DNA of 64,000 bases from Epithemia pelagica (lineage: Eukaryota; Bacillariophyta; Bacillariophyceae; Surirellales; Surirellaceae), in contig OX337228.1 in assembly GCA_946965045.2 (NCBI GenBank), positions 5,952,001-6,016,000 of the forward strand, written 5' to 3'. Below, piece after piece: positions 41,702 through 54,471 of this stretch. A program made the position numbers and the translations under genes. The notes beneath the pieces are model-generated. The model was not told the origin of the DNA. It saw only the letters and a list, made by a program, of their open reading frames with translations, and did not search any database. Each line of letters opens with the position of its first letter. Position 1 is the first letter of the stretch.

Positions 41702-42207
41702 AAACACGATTCAGCCGTGAGCCTGGTGTCACCTTGTGGGTGACCATTATTTGTTGCAACGTGGACAGAGGCAAACTACCTATAGTATACGGCGACGGGT
41801 CACTCGTCACCACATGTGGACGCGCAAGTGTCCACATTTTGCTCTAGCGCGAGCCTCAATACAACATCATAGAGGAGGCCAAGACACTCCATGATAAACG
41901 ATAGCTAGCCAGTATGTACAATAGTAACATTCATTTCCTTGACGTCCGTCTCTTCTTTTGTAATGGAGCTTTTGCCTTTGCAATCAAACACAGGGCTGGG
42001 GATAGTCCTGAGTCATAAGTAAGTCGCGTTTTTATCGCTTTTCTTTTGTTTAACTCGTGACTCGCTTTTGTCGCAGAATCAAACGCAATAAATTGACAGA
42101 CAACGACAGAATCAGGGTTGCATGTTGCATTCGAACTTTTCACGGACGCTCTCGTTGGGAAGAACATCAATTGTGTTTTCTAGCAAACAAACAAGAATTG
42201 CAAGACA
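41702..42207. promoter_or_regulatory. intergenic with putative 5'-UTR intron
   Basis: 506 bp between two plus-strand genes. A good intron signature lies at 42019-42076: donor GTAAGTCGCG, a T-rich body, acceptor TTTTGTCGCAG. It would be a leader intron of the downstream Rab3GAP-like gene. If spliced, an ATG at about 41967 opens an 85-codon frame overlapping the main start in a different frame; this may be a uORF or chance. Confidence 0.4.
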
Positions 42208-45200
42208 ATGGAAGTAGAAGAAGTATTGAGTACGGTCGCAGCGTTCGAAGCTGCCTATACAGAGCGCAAAAGTTTTCGTGACAACTCATTGGACAACTTT
42301 GGACACCCTGCACTTCCGCGAATTGCAGTCCACAAGGTTTCCAACAACGATGATGACGCACACTTGGTCGTCGTTTACTCAAAACACAGCATTGCTGTCC
42401 AAGTGGTTGTTCCAAGGTCAAAGACTGGTACGGAAGTGAGAGAAAGCGTTGGCACTCCTGTTTTGCCTATATGCCTGTTTTCAGGTTTCACAGAACAAGA
42501 GGAACCGGTCGAAGAGTATCACTTTGAGTGGATCGACGAAGATGAGGCGATTGAGAGCTTTCTCTTGGTGGAACTAGAGGACTTAAAGATCTGCTCCAAG
42601 AGAGATAAGGATGACGTGATGAACTCCCGGGTTTTTGGTATTGTCTTTGGGACAAATCGAAGTCGTTTGCTTGTTTCCGAGTTGAATGTGCGACCAAACA
42701 ACAACGCGGATGCAAAGATACAGTGGATGGTCGAGTGCGCATCTTCGCACCTGGGAAGCAACGTTCTCGAGGTTCTTCCGTGCGACGATGGCGATGTCAT
42801 TGATATCATTCGGCGAAAGAACAAAACCAAAACACAAGACGGAAACTCAGGAATAATGGTACCTTTCCAACCCTCTGGTGGTGTCTCCAGTATAAGATGT
42901 TGCCATGACATGATCGTGAATGCTCTGGAACCTCAAACAACTTATGTATGGATTACCTACAAAGACGGAAATATTGTACGTATGCATCACGCGGCCTTAT
43001 TTCCCTCTGTTTGGGCAACCGGTAGTGAAAAGGGTGTTTCCGTGGATGAACTCCTTGGGGAACACAACCACACGGCATTGTTCAGGTGCCGTGTCAGACT
43101 TGAACCAGGAGTGGAGCAAACAGTAGCCGTTGTACCGCTTCCAAAGTACCATCCATCTCCCCTGGCACCTGTGAGCTTCGCGGGTATCAGGGACGGAAAG
43201 CAAGACTCTTGTCATGAGGCTCTCGTGTTTGGATCATCCACATCTTCGTTCCCAACTTTGTGTCTCTATACATCTGAAAACCACTTTTGGGAACCTACAA
43301 CCACCAAGAAACCAGAAAGTCTTGTCGCAGATGTTACCAAAGCCCTTGTTGGTGGGGTGGTTGGCGCTCTTCGATGGGCCACTACGAGTAACAGCAACAA
43401 CTTTGACGACCCAGCTACAGCGCAAGAATCTGGTGGCGGTGGCAACAAGATTCAAGAGCTCCCCACACGACCGTTTCCTTCTATTTGGAAAATGCCTGTC
43501 TCTCTGTTCCCCGGTCCAGAGTTTCACGATGTACCTCGTGTTGTTGAGCAATGTTCTGTTGACCCGGATGGGCAGTATGCTGCTTTGGCTGACGGAATAG
43601 GAAGAGTGCTTTTGTTTGACCTTAGCACAAAGCAAATCATACGTATGTGGAAAGGTCTTCGAGAGGCATCTTGTGAATGGGCGAAGGTGAAACCAGTTGG
43701 AATAACCACAGATTTAAACTCAACACGTCGACGGAGCATGACCTACCTGGTGGTGCACTCAAAGCAACGCCGCGTGGTCGAAGTATTACCACCACGGGCG
43801 GGCGATCGATTGGCCTCCTTCCAGGTCAGCCATGACAGTCGTATAGTTTCGTGTCCATATGCAGTTGACGCACCAAAGCTAGGGACAACAAACTTTCAGA
43901 CGAGCCGAGAGCGCTGTGTTTACGTTCTGGACTCCACTTTACCAGGTGGCCCGACAACAACACTAAAGAGAGTTCAAATAGAGACTTTACTTTCTCAGGT
44001 ACAACAAAATCCCAAGGATGATCGTGGTCGTTCAAGCTCTCGTGAGGCTACAATGCATGTGCACCATCTCAAGCAGCTTCTTTCCGCTGAGAAGGCCATG
44101 TTTGCATCCAAGGACGACGTATTCGCAGCATTTTGTAAAATTACGTCGTTGCAGGATCTCTCTTCATGTCTAGATCTTGTTGCAATATCAACGGTGCTTG
44201 AAGATGAACTACTTGTCGATGGATCAGCGTTCCAAAAACTTGCTTTGAAGTATTGCTCGGAAAGGCTACAGAAAGAAAATCAGGAAAATGGCGACGTTGT
44301 ATCGTCTGGTGCATCGATGCTGTCTAGAAAAATCAGTTATTATTCAAGAGTGAGTGCAATTCATCTGGTCCCTCCTTGATCTGGAACAATAACTCACCCG
44401 TGCGTTGCAATAGTTAATCAAAGCTTATGATTTGTTGCGAGAATATGAATCGACTGCGTTTATGGACGCAAAAACGTCGAGTCTGCCTCTTTCGAACTTT
44501 GCAAAAGAGGCATTGGGCTGGGCAGAAGTATACGATGACGTGGTCAATCATATGGATGACAAAGTGTCTCAGAGTACTTTGGGCACCTTAACGTTCGCGC
44601 AGTTTGCGTCGTCGTGTATTTATCCATCCGACGACTCCATCTCAAAGTTACCAATGAGGGTATATCTGAGCGAGAGCACAAGGCGAGTAGAATGTAGTAT
44701 CATCGGCTTTCATGACGTGCTTATCTTGAACGTTACACGATCCAATCACGGCAACTCATGGTTTCATTTCTGAACAGGAAACGGCAAGAAATTCTTGTTT
44801 TTCTGTTTCGTCCACTTTTAGGCTGGTTTTCTTCAGGGGTAGTGAGCTCTGTATTCGAGGCCTTGGGAATTCGAGACGATTCCGTCTACGTTCTGAAGTG
44901 TTTCGGCGAATGGTTTCTTAACTTGAGTCGCAATGAGATTAGGGAACGATGTCTCAATCAGGCTGAATCTCCAATGAGCAGGTTCTTACGTGAAACTATC
45001 GAGCGCGAAATCACTAGAGGAACCGGAAAGCTCGATGGCATGTGCGCACTGTCTTTGCTTTGTGAGGAATCCACAGACCTTGTTAGAGCATTTATGCTGG
45101 CGACTCTTGCGCACGAAGTCCAACTTCATGTTTCGCAGAACACAGGAGAAGTGTTCTGGGGTAGTGTAACGAAGAGACATTCTATTGTGCAGCAAGTAGA

Positions 45201-46743
45201 CTCTATTTGCGAAGACCAAGAGTCCTTGCTGAGAAAGATAAGAGTATGCTTACTTGTGTCTTTGCGCCTTTATGGGAGAGACTTGGCGCCTTTCCCTTTA
45301 TCCGTTAAGAATATTGAGAAAGAAAAAGACTTCTCTGTGTTTAAATGGGTGGCCCTGGATGAGCTTCAGATAAGCGAGAAGCACGAAGAAATGGTGACAT
45401 TGGAGAAAGCTTGCGCCATGAGTCCGCACAAAGTAAATCCCTTCAACGCAATCGCAGATGAACCAAATATCTTCGCACTTTTTCATGCATCTTGTCGTGT
45501 CTTTTCATCCAAATCTCACGATGGTGTGGAGGCACCTCTCAAAACCGGATCACTTCTACTTTTCTTCCCTGATTACAATCACCATGAGTACTTGGCTGCT
45601 CATCGAGCACTTCTCTACGCCCTTGCGTGGATAAAGGACCCAGCTCAAAGTTACATTCTTCACCAGTGTTGGACGGCGATGAATAGCTTGCCAAGACGCA
45701 ACGACAGGCTCTCTGTAGCTTTCGTTGTGGCGCTCGACGTGTGGAGGCGAATGATTGCCCCAATATATCGAGCTCGACTTTTTGGTTTCTCCGATATCCC
45801 AGAAATACAAGAAGAATACGTGGCCCCACTCTTAGAAAGTCGTGCGTGGCTTCGGGAATTTGGAAAAATGGCCCTTCAAATTTTGATGCTTTTGCTGGAC
45901 TGCTTAGGTGAGGGAAAGCAGTCAGGAGAACCATCAGATTGGGGCCTATTGACTGTCGAACGAGACACATTGTGGCCCCCTCCTACAGTTGATCACACAT
46001 TGAACTCGCTCGAGAAAAGGGCACACGGGATAGAGCGAACCGCCGTCGAAATGCACATGGTAGTCGTCTGTGCACTTCTTTATTCAGAGGACAAGAGAGC
46101 TCTGACGGTTTGCGCCCCTGGCTTGGTTGAGTGCTTTCAACACTCTTCCCTTTCTAGTCCTGTGGATATTCCATCACATGGAAATCACCAAGAAAGTTTC
46201 CTTTGTGAGGCGGTTGTTTCCGTTGCATTTGAATACAACGGTGGGTCATTAGAGAGCTTCAGTTTGCTTACAGAGCTCGAAATATTAGGTTCAAAATGGG
46301 GTTATGACAAAAAATGGCTGAGAACTACCTTTCTGGTTGCAATGTACGAACTGGGAAAAGACAATGCAGTCGATGGGTTAATGATAGCTGGAGGCTCACA
46401 GATTATCCCACAACAGCTGATTGTGGCTGGTGTCAACATTGTTTGCCGAAGACTTGATAGATTCCTTGTAAACGCCAAGTCTACGTCAGGAGGTGAAACT
46501 CGAAATATTATGGGGCTGCTCGACGCTGAACTGTGCGAATGGATTCATGAACGATCTGAATCATCGAAGCCTCTGGCCTCTAGTCCAGTCCAAACAGATA
46601 CCGATGTGAAAGCGACTGAAATTCTGTCGATCCGCCTTCTTAGTTTGGGCTCTAGTTCCAACGCTGATGCTGGAATCCGTGCCCGCATCCATGCGCTTTC
46701 GGTATTGAGTGGAATACTTGCGAGGGCAAACGAAAGTAGCTAA
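42208..46743 (+). CDS. RAB3GAP2: Rab3GAP regulatory (non-catalytic) subunit, RAB3GAP2-like
   Basis: Exons are 42208-44349, 44414 to about 44693, and about 44822-46743; total about 1447 residues. The first intron is clear (in phase 0); for the second, 44694/44821 is the best in-phase choice, but 44836 is an alternative acceptor. N-terminal 700 residues are beta-propeller-like and contain the family block QYAALADGIGRVLLFDLSTK and RMWKGLREASCEWA, then VVHSKQRRVVEVLPPRAG and ATMHVHHLKQLLSAEKA. The rest is helical. The human protein has 1393 residues. The complex of RAB3GAP1 and 2 acts as GEF for Rab18 and GAP for Rab3; the catalytic partner is not in this window. It is convergent with the TMCO4-like gene. 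Confidence 0.8.
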
Positions 46744-46862
46744 TGCGGTAAACTAAAGTGGCTTCCTTTCCTACTCAATAAAGAGACAAAGCATGCTCTA
46801 AATAATATGACTATTCGTCCGTCGTCCGAAACCATTGATAAGCTTGCGCAAAGTAATAGATC

Positions 46863-49800
46863 CTAGACATCAAACTTGTCCGACACCTCTGAGCTATCCT
46901 CGCAGTCTTGAGGCTCAAACAGATGATCTGGTCGTGATCGAAACGGCTGGCCATGACGAATCTTCTTCAGAACTTCCCCGGCGTTTGTACAGTACTGTTC
47001 GTGTCCCAAGATGATGTCAGTCACATCAATATTCTCAACGCCACAGATTGCAACGGGACAAGTCCCGCAAACTGGCTTAAGTTTCAGTCTTTTGAACTGG
47101 AACATCAGGGAGAGGATCAGATCTTTCTGAGAAAAGCAATTTACTAACCGCCCCGATACAACCTGTCTGCACACTCTCCAAGAGGTCAGACTCATATGAT
47201 TAGGTAGCCCCATCAAAATTGCATCCTCCACCACACTAGCCGGCTCACGCATATTCCGCAACGATTCCCCGTTGTCTTCTTCCTCTTCGGTTTCAAGTTG
47301 TTCTGGGTTTAGAGCGCGGTACTCTTGGTAGTCGCACCACTTCTCTTGACACCTAGCTAGTTCTTTCAAACATGAATATATTGCTCTTGCTCCAAACGAA
47401 AAACCCACCAAAGTGACTGGGCGATGGCCAGCATTGCTGAAAAGAAGGCTCCTCGCCAATTCCCGTCCTGCTTCGTCCGCCCGTTCGACAGCAAGCGTCC
47501 ATGTCCCATCAATCATGTTTGCAGCGTTCACGAGAGCGTACGGCCAAGCAACTGCTGACATAAGCGCTGAAAGTGCCGTATGCTTGAGAATTTGTGCGGT
47601 TCCCCCACTCACAAGATCAAAGGCGAGGTCAGATACGGAATCACACAATTCTTTGAGAAGCTCACTTTCCCAACGAACTGTGTAGAGTTCACCACCATAG
47701 GTCGATTTGTAGTCCCACACCGTGGCAAGGTGTTTCGGAAGATCGCGGTCTTCCTCCCCGTCATCTGTAACATCTGAAGAAGCAAGGTCCATTGATACAC
47801 TTTCGAACCCTAGTGACGAGACAGTCGAACGAGCAGCAGTTGAAGACATTCCCACGTTGGCTGCACTTTGATCCCCGTTGAAAGTTTCAAGCGGTGGTGC
47901 TTCTTCGTCCTTTTCAAATGGTTGCGCATTGTTGTTTCTGCCATGACGACGATTCCACCCTGCTCGAAGTCGGTCAAGAGGAGCGCGCTTTCTGCTCTCT
48001 TCGGCAACATACCCAGCTGCAATAAGAAGTTGATCCAACACTTCACGTTGTTCTAGAGTGAGCAGCCCTACTTTCCGAGGCCCGTCAGGGAGAGGGAAGA
48101 GGTGGTCAGGGTCTGAACCATACTTCTGCTTAAGCAAAGACCAGAGCTGGTTCTCTTCTCCCTCCCAGCTCTTGAGTATTTTTTCGCTCTTGGGGATATT
48201 TTCCGGTCGATGGACTGCGTAAAATCGTTCGAGCAACTCAACAGGGTCAGATATCCATGGATTCGACGGCGAAACGCCCCATGGTCTTTGGAAATCACAA
48301 AAGTCCCGTAGCCACCCTGACAGAGCTATTGTGCTAAAGAGTTCGGCGTCGACAGCCTCTGATTCATCCCCGTTTGAAGCTGCCTCGACATTGGTTTCTT
48401 TGCGAAACTCGAATTCCGTAACCCCTTGAGTTCGTCTGTTCATCTTATAAGCAACCAAACCGCCACCACCAACTCCGAAAATGGCGGTTACTGCAGCAGT
48501 GCTGCTAAGGACCGCTGCAGTAGCTGCAGTCGCCGCGGTGCCACCAGCAATCGCAGCCAGCCCAGCTGCAATCCCAGGAGCAGCCAGACCACCAGTAACA
48601 GCAAACAGACTGCCTGCGGCAACTCCAACAGCACCAACTTTGAGCCCGCGCATGAGTTGCTGGCGTGTTATACCTTTAGGTGCCTCTTCCTCATTCTCTT
48701 GCTGAAGTCTCTGCCGTGTTCTCTGAGATTGTTGGTTCCGAGACAAGGTGATAATTCTCAAGGCAATCTCATGTTCAAGTGATTCAAATCTGCGAGTGGC
48801 CAAAGTGACCAAATCTGGACGATCTCTGTTTGGTAATTTGTCTACTTCCACCTGAGTAGGATCATTTTCCATATCATGCACCAAAAGAAGGACACCGAGT
48901 CTTTTCAAAGCGCTGCGAACACGGGCATCGTAACCATCCTTGCTATGCAAAAGATGTTGAAGCATGACCAGTGCGAGACATCGGAAACCACCACCATATG
49001 TCATCGAATCCAAAAACGGTCGCAAATGATCAATGTCATCGACTTCTCTATCAATAATTTCATGCACTTGGGAGGAGAAGTCGTCAACAGGTGACTCTGA
49101 GATCTGGTATAAAATCTTTTGAGAGGGGCTATCTTCTTGTCCTTCTGACTCTGTAGAAACCGAAGATCTTGTTGATGTTCTGGGCTTTCCTCCCCACAAC
49201 TTAGAAGAGGATTTGCTGACTCTAGACGACCCCGAAAATCGTAGTTCATCGGTTTTCGTTGCCGGTCTAGGCACGAGAAGCTTCGTCAGCATTGGCTGGA
49301 ACGCTTTTGCCTGTCCCTTTTCAAGCATTAAATACCCAGAGCAGTCCATGAGGAATTTTGAGAGGACGTTATATCGGCGCTTGCGATGCCTCGCTCGGGC
49401 CATTCTGAGTCTGTGTAGTTCTTTCGATGTCTTGGATGACGACATACGTAAGGAACTACTCGGTGGTGCTCTGCTGATTGACGAGGATGCGGACAGCATG
49501 CTCTCGAAAGCAACATCTGCTTCTGAATAATCAAAGCTGTCCGTAATGGTTTGAGTTATGGCTCGATCATCTTCTTCATCTGGGTTCCAGTCCTCCTCGG
49601 TAGCTTCCATAAAGGCAACGTTTTCTGCTTTCACAGCCTCTGACATATCGTCATATTCATCCGCGATATCGTAATTGTACGAAGAAGCTAGGATTGCAGC
49701 AAGACATCCCTAGCAAAGTCAAAGAAGAAAACATGCGTTAAGATGAAAGCTTCATGGTAGCTTCTTTCAAATGAACCACAGAGCGGACTTACGATGAATC

Positions 49801-50170
49801 TTTTCCTGTCTTGTTCATCCGGCATGGCAGGAATCGGCTTTGTTTCGAGTGACTGGAGTGTAGGAACAGGCTTGGATGAAGCTGAAGACGCATATTCACT
49901 GCCGTCCTCGGACAGGGGAGTAGAGTTGGGAGACGTTCCATCCAAGACAGACCGGGCAGCAGACTGGATCAACATATTTGTGTGGGCATTACTTGAAGCA
50001 ACCTGACTCCGACTGGAGCTAGTTGACGATGATAATCGGGTTCGTCCAAGTCGACGAGGAGTCCTGAAGGAAAACCTTCCAGTCCCAGCAGGGTTGTTGC
50101 TGTCTGTGTCTGTTCTTTCTTCATGCGACCTGCTGAAATGTTGCTGTTCTCTACTGCTTCGCTTCACCAT
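46863..50170 (-). CDS. TMCO4/DUF726-family protein with lipase-like nucleophile motif
   Basis: Two exons, 50170-49793 and 49709-46863, about 1074 residues. The intron has a GTAAGT donor and a TTTGCTAG acceptor; joining gives RKRFIGCLAAILASSYNYD, consistent in phase. The first exon is Ser/Arg-rich. A hydrophobic Gly/Ala-rich segment (GVAAGSLFAVTGGLAAPGIA, AGLAAIAGGTAATAATAAVL) around residues 510-560 is membrane-inserted. The C-terminal alpha/beta-hydrolase-like part has VTLVGFSFGARAIYSCLKEL (G-x-S-x-G nucleophile) and MGLPNHMSLTSWRVCRQVVS with GRLVNCFSQKDLIL, the marks of the TMCO4 family. Enzymatic activity is not proven in the family. The start at 50170 is preferred to 50467, because the earlier part runs through an intergenic hairpin. 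Confidence 0.78.
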
Positions 50171-50644
50171 GGTTCCGTTCGCCTTGCAGTGACTAGATCG
50201 ACAAAAGGCGATCCTCTTCTGATGTGGTAATGAATACGACTTCAAGTATTCTGGGTATTCATCGCCATGGCGCGTTTGTTTCCCATCGTAGATTTGCGTT
50301 TTCGTTTTCGATGTCGACCATGGACGAAAAGACACATAAGCCCACCAAAGCATCAAGTAGCAAGGATAATAGCTACTCCTATTATCGTAGGGTCCTCTAG
50401 CTACGTCTACTTCCGGCCGAGCGCCCTGCAAAATGCCAGTCCACCATTTCCACCATTTGATAGGCATTGATCCATCTTACAAAAAAATATTGCACTTTGA
50501 GGCTAACAAGACATGTAGGATCTGTTTCGTGGGTCACCAAGCAGGGCGAAAGCTTACCCGCTGGCGCTTGAACGGCAGTTCCCCCTGGTTGATTTCATTG
50601 AGCCGTAAAGATCCCGATCTCGTACTCACGTCTCTTATCATGCC
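50171..50644. other. intergenic with a hairpin, no gene seen
   Basis: 474 bp between two minus-strand genes. The TMCO4 frame stays open to 50467, but this upstream part has odd composition (Trp/Tyr-rich) and includes the hairpin at 50365-50386. It is best read as leader or promoter. Confidence 0.4.
50365..50386. repeat. perfect hairpin, 8-bp arms around CTACTC
   Basis: GATAATAG at 50365-50372 and CTATTATC at 50379-50386 are exact inverse complements with a 6-nt loop. The loop plus first arm bases read AGCTACTCCTA, matching the TAGGAGTAGCT motif family of other gaps. Confidence 0.85.
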
Positions 50645-53600
50645 CTAGCGTCGACGTTTCTTCGAGCCACTTTGTCTAGGCTTTCGAGCTTCACTCTCAT
50701 CGACAGCATCGTCCATACGTCGTTTGCGTCTGTCGTCCTCTCGAGCTTGCTCTTCCATCTCGTCCCAGTCCAAACCCTCCTCTTCCAAATCTTCTTCACC
50801 GTCAAAATCATCATCTTCCTCATCACCAATTGAGTCAAAATCTTCCTCATCGTCTTCCTCTTCTTCATCCTCATCCGCCCCACCGTCATCACCAAACTCT
50901 GAGTCATCTTCGTCTTCATCATCATCGTCGTCGTCATCCTTCCCAAACATACGGAGAAACTCCCAGCCAGCCTCTTTTTCCGTGACTTCGTCATCTTCGG
51001 TATTCATATAAAAGCGTTCATCATCCTTAACAGTATTGATAATCTGTTTCCAATTCAGGTTCATGGGGCCTTCCGTGTACGTGATTTCCATGTCCGTCAA
51101 CCACTCTTGTATTGCGTCTTTATCACCATTTGGGATCATATCAACGCGCCACGGTGGTTTACTGAAGTCTTTGTTCACAAGAACTATATCGAACGCTTTA
51201 CTCATGTATGTCACACGTTCAAAATGTACATGATCAACTTCATCGAGATCAACAACGAAGAAGGGAGTCTCCGTTAAGTTCACAAGGCAGTTGAGGGTTG
51301 GCGAGATTGAAACCATTTCCTTGTGTGGATTTCCCGTGAACGACAAGTCTTTGTAGGGAATATCGAACTTGAAAATGGTTTTCAAAAGGCAGCATGAGAG
51401 AATGAACCAAGGACAACATTACTTTGAAACAGACCACAATGGCTTACCTCCAAGTGATAGTTGTTCTTTTTCGCAACTGCATCGACTTTCTTGCAGAAAT
51501 CCCGAAAAGCACCATTTAGCTTTTTCCGTAGCTGTCTTTCGCGTTGTTCGTCATCCATTTCATCGGGATCGTACATACTTCTCCGAGCATTATCGACAGC
51601 TTGACTCGCATCAATGACTTCCGTGAAGAACTGTACATCAAGACGCTTTACCTTTCCAATCATGATTGGATTTTTGAGGTGGAAATGTACAAGCACCATG
51701 ATTTCATTTTCACATGGCTGATATATTGCGTACTTGATGTTCGCATACATGATATCAACTACTTCATTTCGCGTGGATATGAATCTGAGCCCGTTGGAAT
51801 GTGCTTCCAAACTTCCTTGTGTCTTTCGAGCAGAGACAACAGGCCGCATTGTCAAGTCGGACAATCGAGGAACCCTTTCGTTTCGTGTACGGACAAGTTT
51901 CTCTTGTTCCACCAGGTCAGCTTCTTCTTGTTCGCGAATCTCTCGAGCACGGGCTCTTCGTCTCAGCTCCGAGATTTGACGAAAAGCCAACGTAAGGTTT
52001 TGGCTCTGTAGGCTTCGAAACGTCATTTCTCGGATAAAAGAAGCGTATGGAGCATACTTCTGAACCAACTTTACCATGTTGTTCGGCGCATCCTTTCCTA
52101 ATGCCACCCCAGTGGTATAGAAATTGATACGTAACAATGTAGCGTTATCCGCCTCTGGCATCACCACGTTCTTGATCGTTGAAATGTGAAAAGGAACGGG
52201 AATTCCACTGATTGGAAGGAAAACACAGTGGTTCGCCATGTCGACTTTAACCTAGAATCGCAAAAACCAATGTTAGAACAACACAGTTAGCATTCACCAA
52301 TGAAGTGGTTTTGGACTGACCTGATTAGGTTGAGGATCTGGATAATCCCTTGTTCTCTTGTAAGCCTCAAGTTCTTCCGCCTGGTTTTCCTCATCACCAT
52401 CCTTTTTGTTTCGATTAGCACGTGCGAGTTCCTTTACACGCTCTTCATTACGCCGACGCATCAAAAGGATTTGTTTCCGTTCCCGTTCGGCGACACCTTC
52501 CTGCGTCTCTTTGATGGCATCGGCATCTCGTGCTAATCTCGACGATGTCCGGGTCCCTGCTTTCCCTTGGGACTCCTTGGCAAGCTTTCGAGCCAGTGCA
52601 GCGTCCCCTTTCGGTGCAGAGGGCGCGTCATCGTCGTCTTCAGAGTCATCATCATCATCACCTTCTTCATCATTGATCTTGTATGCTACATCGGTCAGGT
52701 TCTTGGCCATCTTCGTTAAAACTTCTCCGCCGGCCTTGGTGATTGCCACCATGTCAGAAACCATGAGGCCATATGTTGAAAGCTTTTTCACCTGTACTCC
52801 AAGAATGAGTTTGCTTGTGATTCCTTGCCGAGACCAACCATACAAAACTTTTTCATTTACGTACCGGACTTTTCTCCGAACATGAAGCCCGGTCTGAATC
52901 AGAGAGTTTAAGGTTTTGAAATCCTACAGAGAGACAGAACACCATCCCCTCCCGTATCGTTGCCGAGTTTTTCTGCGATAAGATGAAATTTGAGTCTCGG
53001 AAATCCAGACCAGTGGCAAAACCAAGATTTTTGGGAAGATTCTCTACGAGCTTTGCATCTCGTTCTTTAAGAAAGTCTACGGCCGCTCTATAAACTGATT
53101 TCGCGGGATTCCCTGGCTTCAAAGCCGTGAGGCACACTTCGTGCATTTCAAGAAGCAATTCATAGCTTTCCGATACCTTCTTTGGAGGATCTACCAAGTA
53201 CGTGCGTCCGATGTTACTGCAGTAGTTTCGATAGCGGGCCCCAAGTGATACCAAAATGATATCATGTGAAAGATTGTCTGTGGTGGATTGAGCAGATGCT
53301 TTCAGGTCGTATGTTCCACCCGACTGGATAATTGGGTAATAGCACGACTGTACGTCGTCACTGGCAACCTTGAGTCCAATCTTGGTTGGGTTCTCCAGGA
53401 TTTCCTCGACAACCTGAGCCAATTCCTCATGAGTAATGGCCTTTTCCGAATCGATGATTTCTTCCATCTTCTTAATGTAACCATGCTTCATAATTTTGTT
53501 GGATAGGATGCTGGATCGCTTCAGGAGCTCAAGTTCTGACTCATCCTTGATGCTCATAGCAAACGACAAGCCAGGGGCAGCATCCACTAGCGTAACTTCT

Positions 53601-54276
53601 TTGGCTTCTTGAGCTTCCGTCAGTTTCGCTTCCCATGGACCCAATAGTCCTCCACCAGAAACATTCATTTCTCGTTCTTTCAAAATTACGCCTAGTATGC
53701 AGTCCTCCTTCCCTAACCCTGAAGCTTTCGACAATGTCTCATAGTTTTCAGCATTGCTATCTTCTTTGTTTCGAAGCAATAAATGCATATTTTTGATGGG
53801 CGACTGCTTAGGAATGTTTTCTGACGCCTCCTTCATGAAATCACACTTCTTCTTTGTCGCTAACATGTAAAATTCCCCTTCTCTAGTCAAAAGAATCACT
53901 GTATCGGGTAGTTCGTAGCCAAAGATCCATTGATGGAGCAGAACGGATTTCTGATAGCTGCTTTCATCATCTACGGGGCCTCTGTTCAAACAAAGAGAGT
54001 TTGCTGATGCCCATACTTTGGCACTAGAGAAGAAGATGCATGAGAGAAGAGTCTCTGGCACGACGACAACTACGGGTCAAAAAATGACACACACACACAT
54101 ATCACATATCGGCAGGGCAGAACATTGATAGATCCAAAGACTTGTCGCACAGGGACACAAAAGTAACATTGAACCAAACAAGGGCATCATGCCAGTACTT
54201 ACTTGTGCTTGACGAAATGCGAGTGGAGTTTGTCCAATCTCGAGAAGAAACGATTAATATCAAGCCGCTCCGCCAT
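50645..54276 (-). CDS. SPT16: FACT histone chaperone subunit SPT16
   Basis: Five exons: 54276-54203, 54023-52865, 52791-52321, 52251-51448 and 51367-50645; phases agree and the total is about 1076 residues, near the usual length. The N-terminal aminopeptidase-like lobe includes SYQKSVLLHQWIFGYELP, VDAAPGLSFAMSIKDESELE, QSGGTYDLKAS and VSLGARYRNYCSNIGRTYL. Family-typical EGMVFCLSVGFQNL and STYGLMVSDMVAIT follow. The middle domain has HFHLKNPIMIGKVKRLDVQF, and the C-terminal domain has FDIPYKDLSFTG and VDHVHFERVTYMSKAFDIVL. It ends in a long Asp/Glu tail and a basic KKRRR end, as in all SPT16. Peptidase activity is lost in the family. SPT16 acts with SSRP1/POB3 to disassemble and rebuild nucleosomes during transcription. 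The first exon is only 74 bp. Confidence 0.93.
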
Positions 54277-54327
54277 TTCAATGACGGTTTGTTGGATGCA
54301 GAATAATGGCACGAGGACCGAGGACGA

Positions 54328-54358
54328 CCCCCCAACCCCAAACCCAAACCCCAAACCC
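54328..54358. repeat. C/A-rich telomere-like tract
   Basis: A 31-bp run of irregular CCCCAA and CCCAAA units lies in the 195-bp divergent region between SPT16 and the small basic gene. It resembles telomeric G-rich repeats in composition but not in register, and is likely a simple repeat or a promoter element. Confidence 0.5.
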
Positions 54359-54471
54359 GATCATGAGAGTCTGTAAGGCATCAGTTGGTCGCGTTAGGAT
54401 CGCTTTACAATCAGAACAGAATAAGAAAAGTGGTGACATTCGCAACCGTGCGATTTGGGTCTGCCATCACC

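Noticed and set aside
41931-42170. 79-codon minus-strand frame ending KAKAPLQKKRRTSRK
   Set aside because: The same DNA reads better as a plus-strand leader with a consensus intron.
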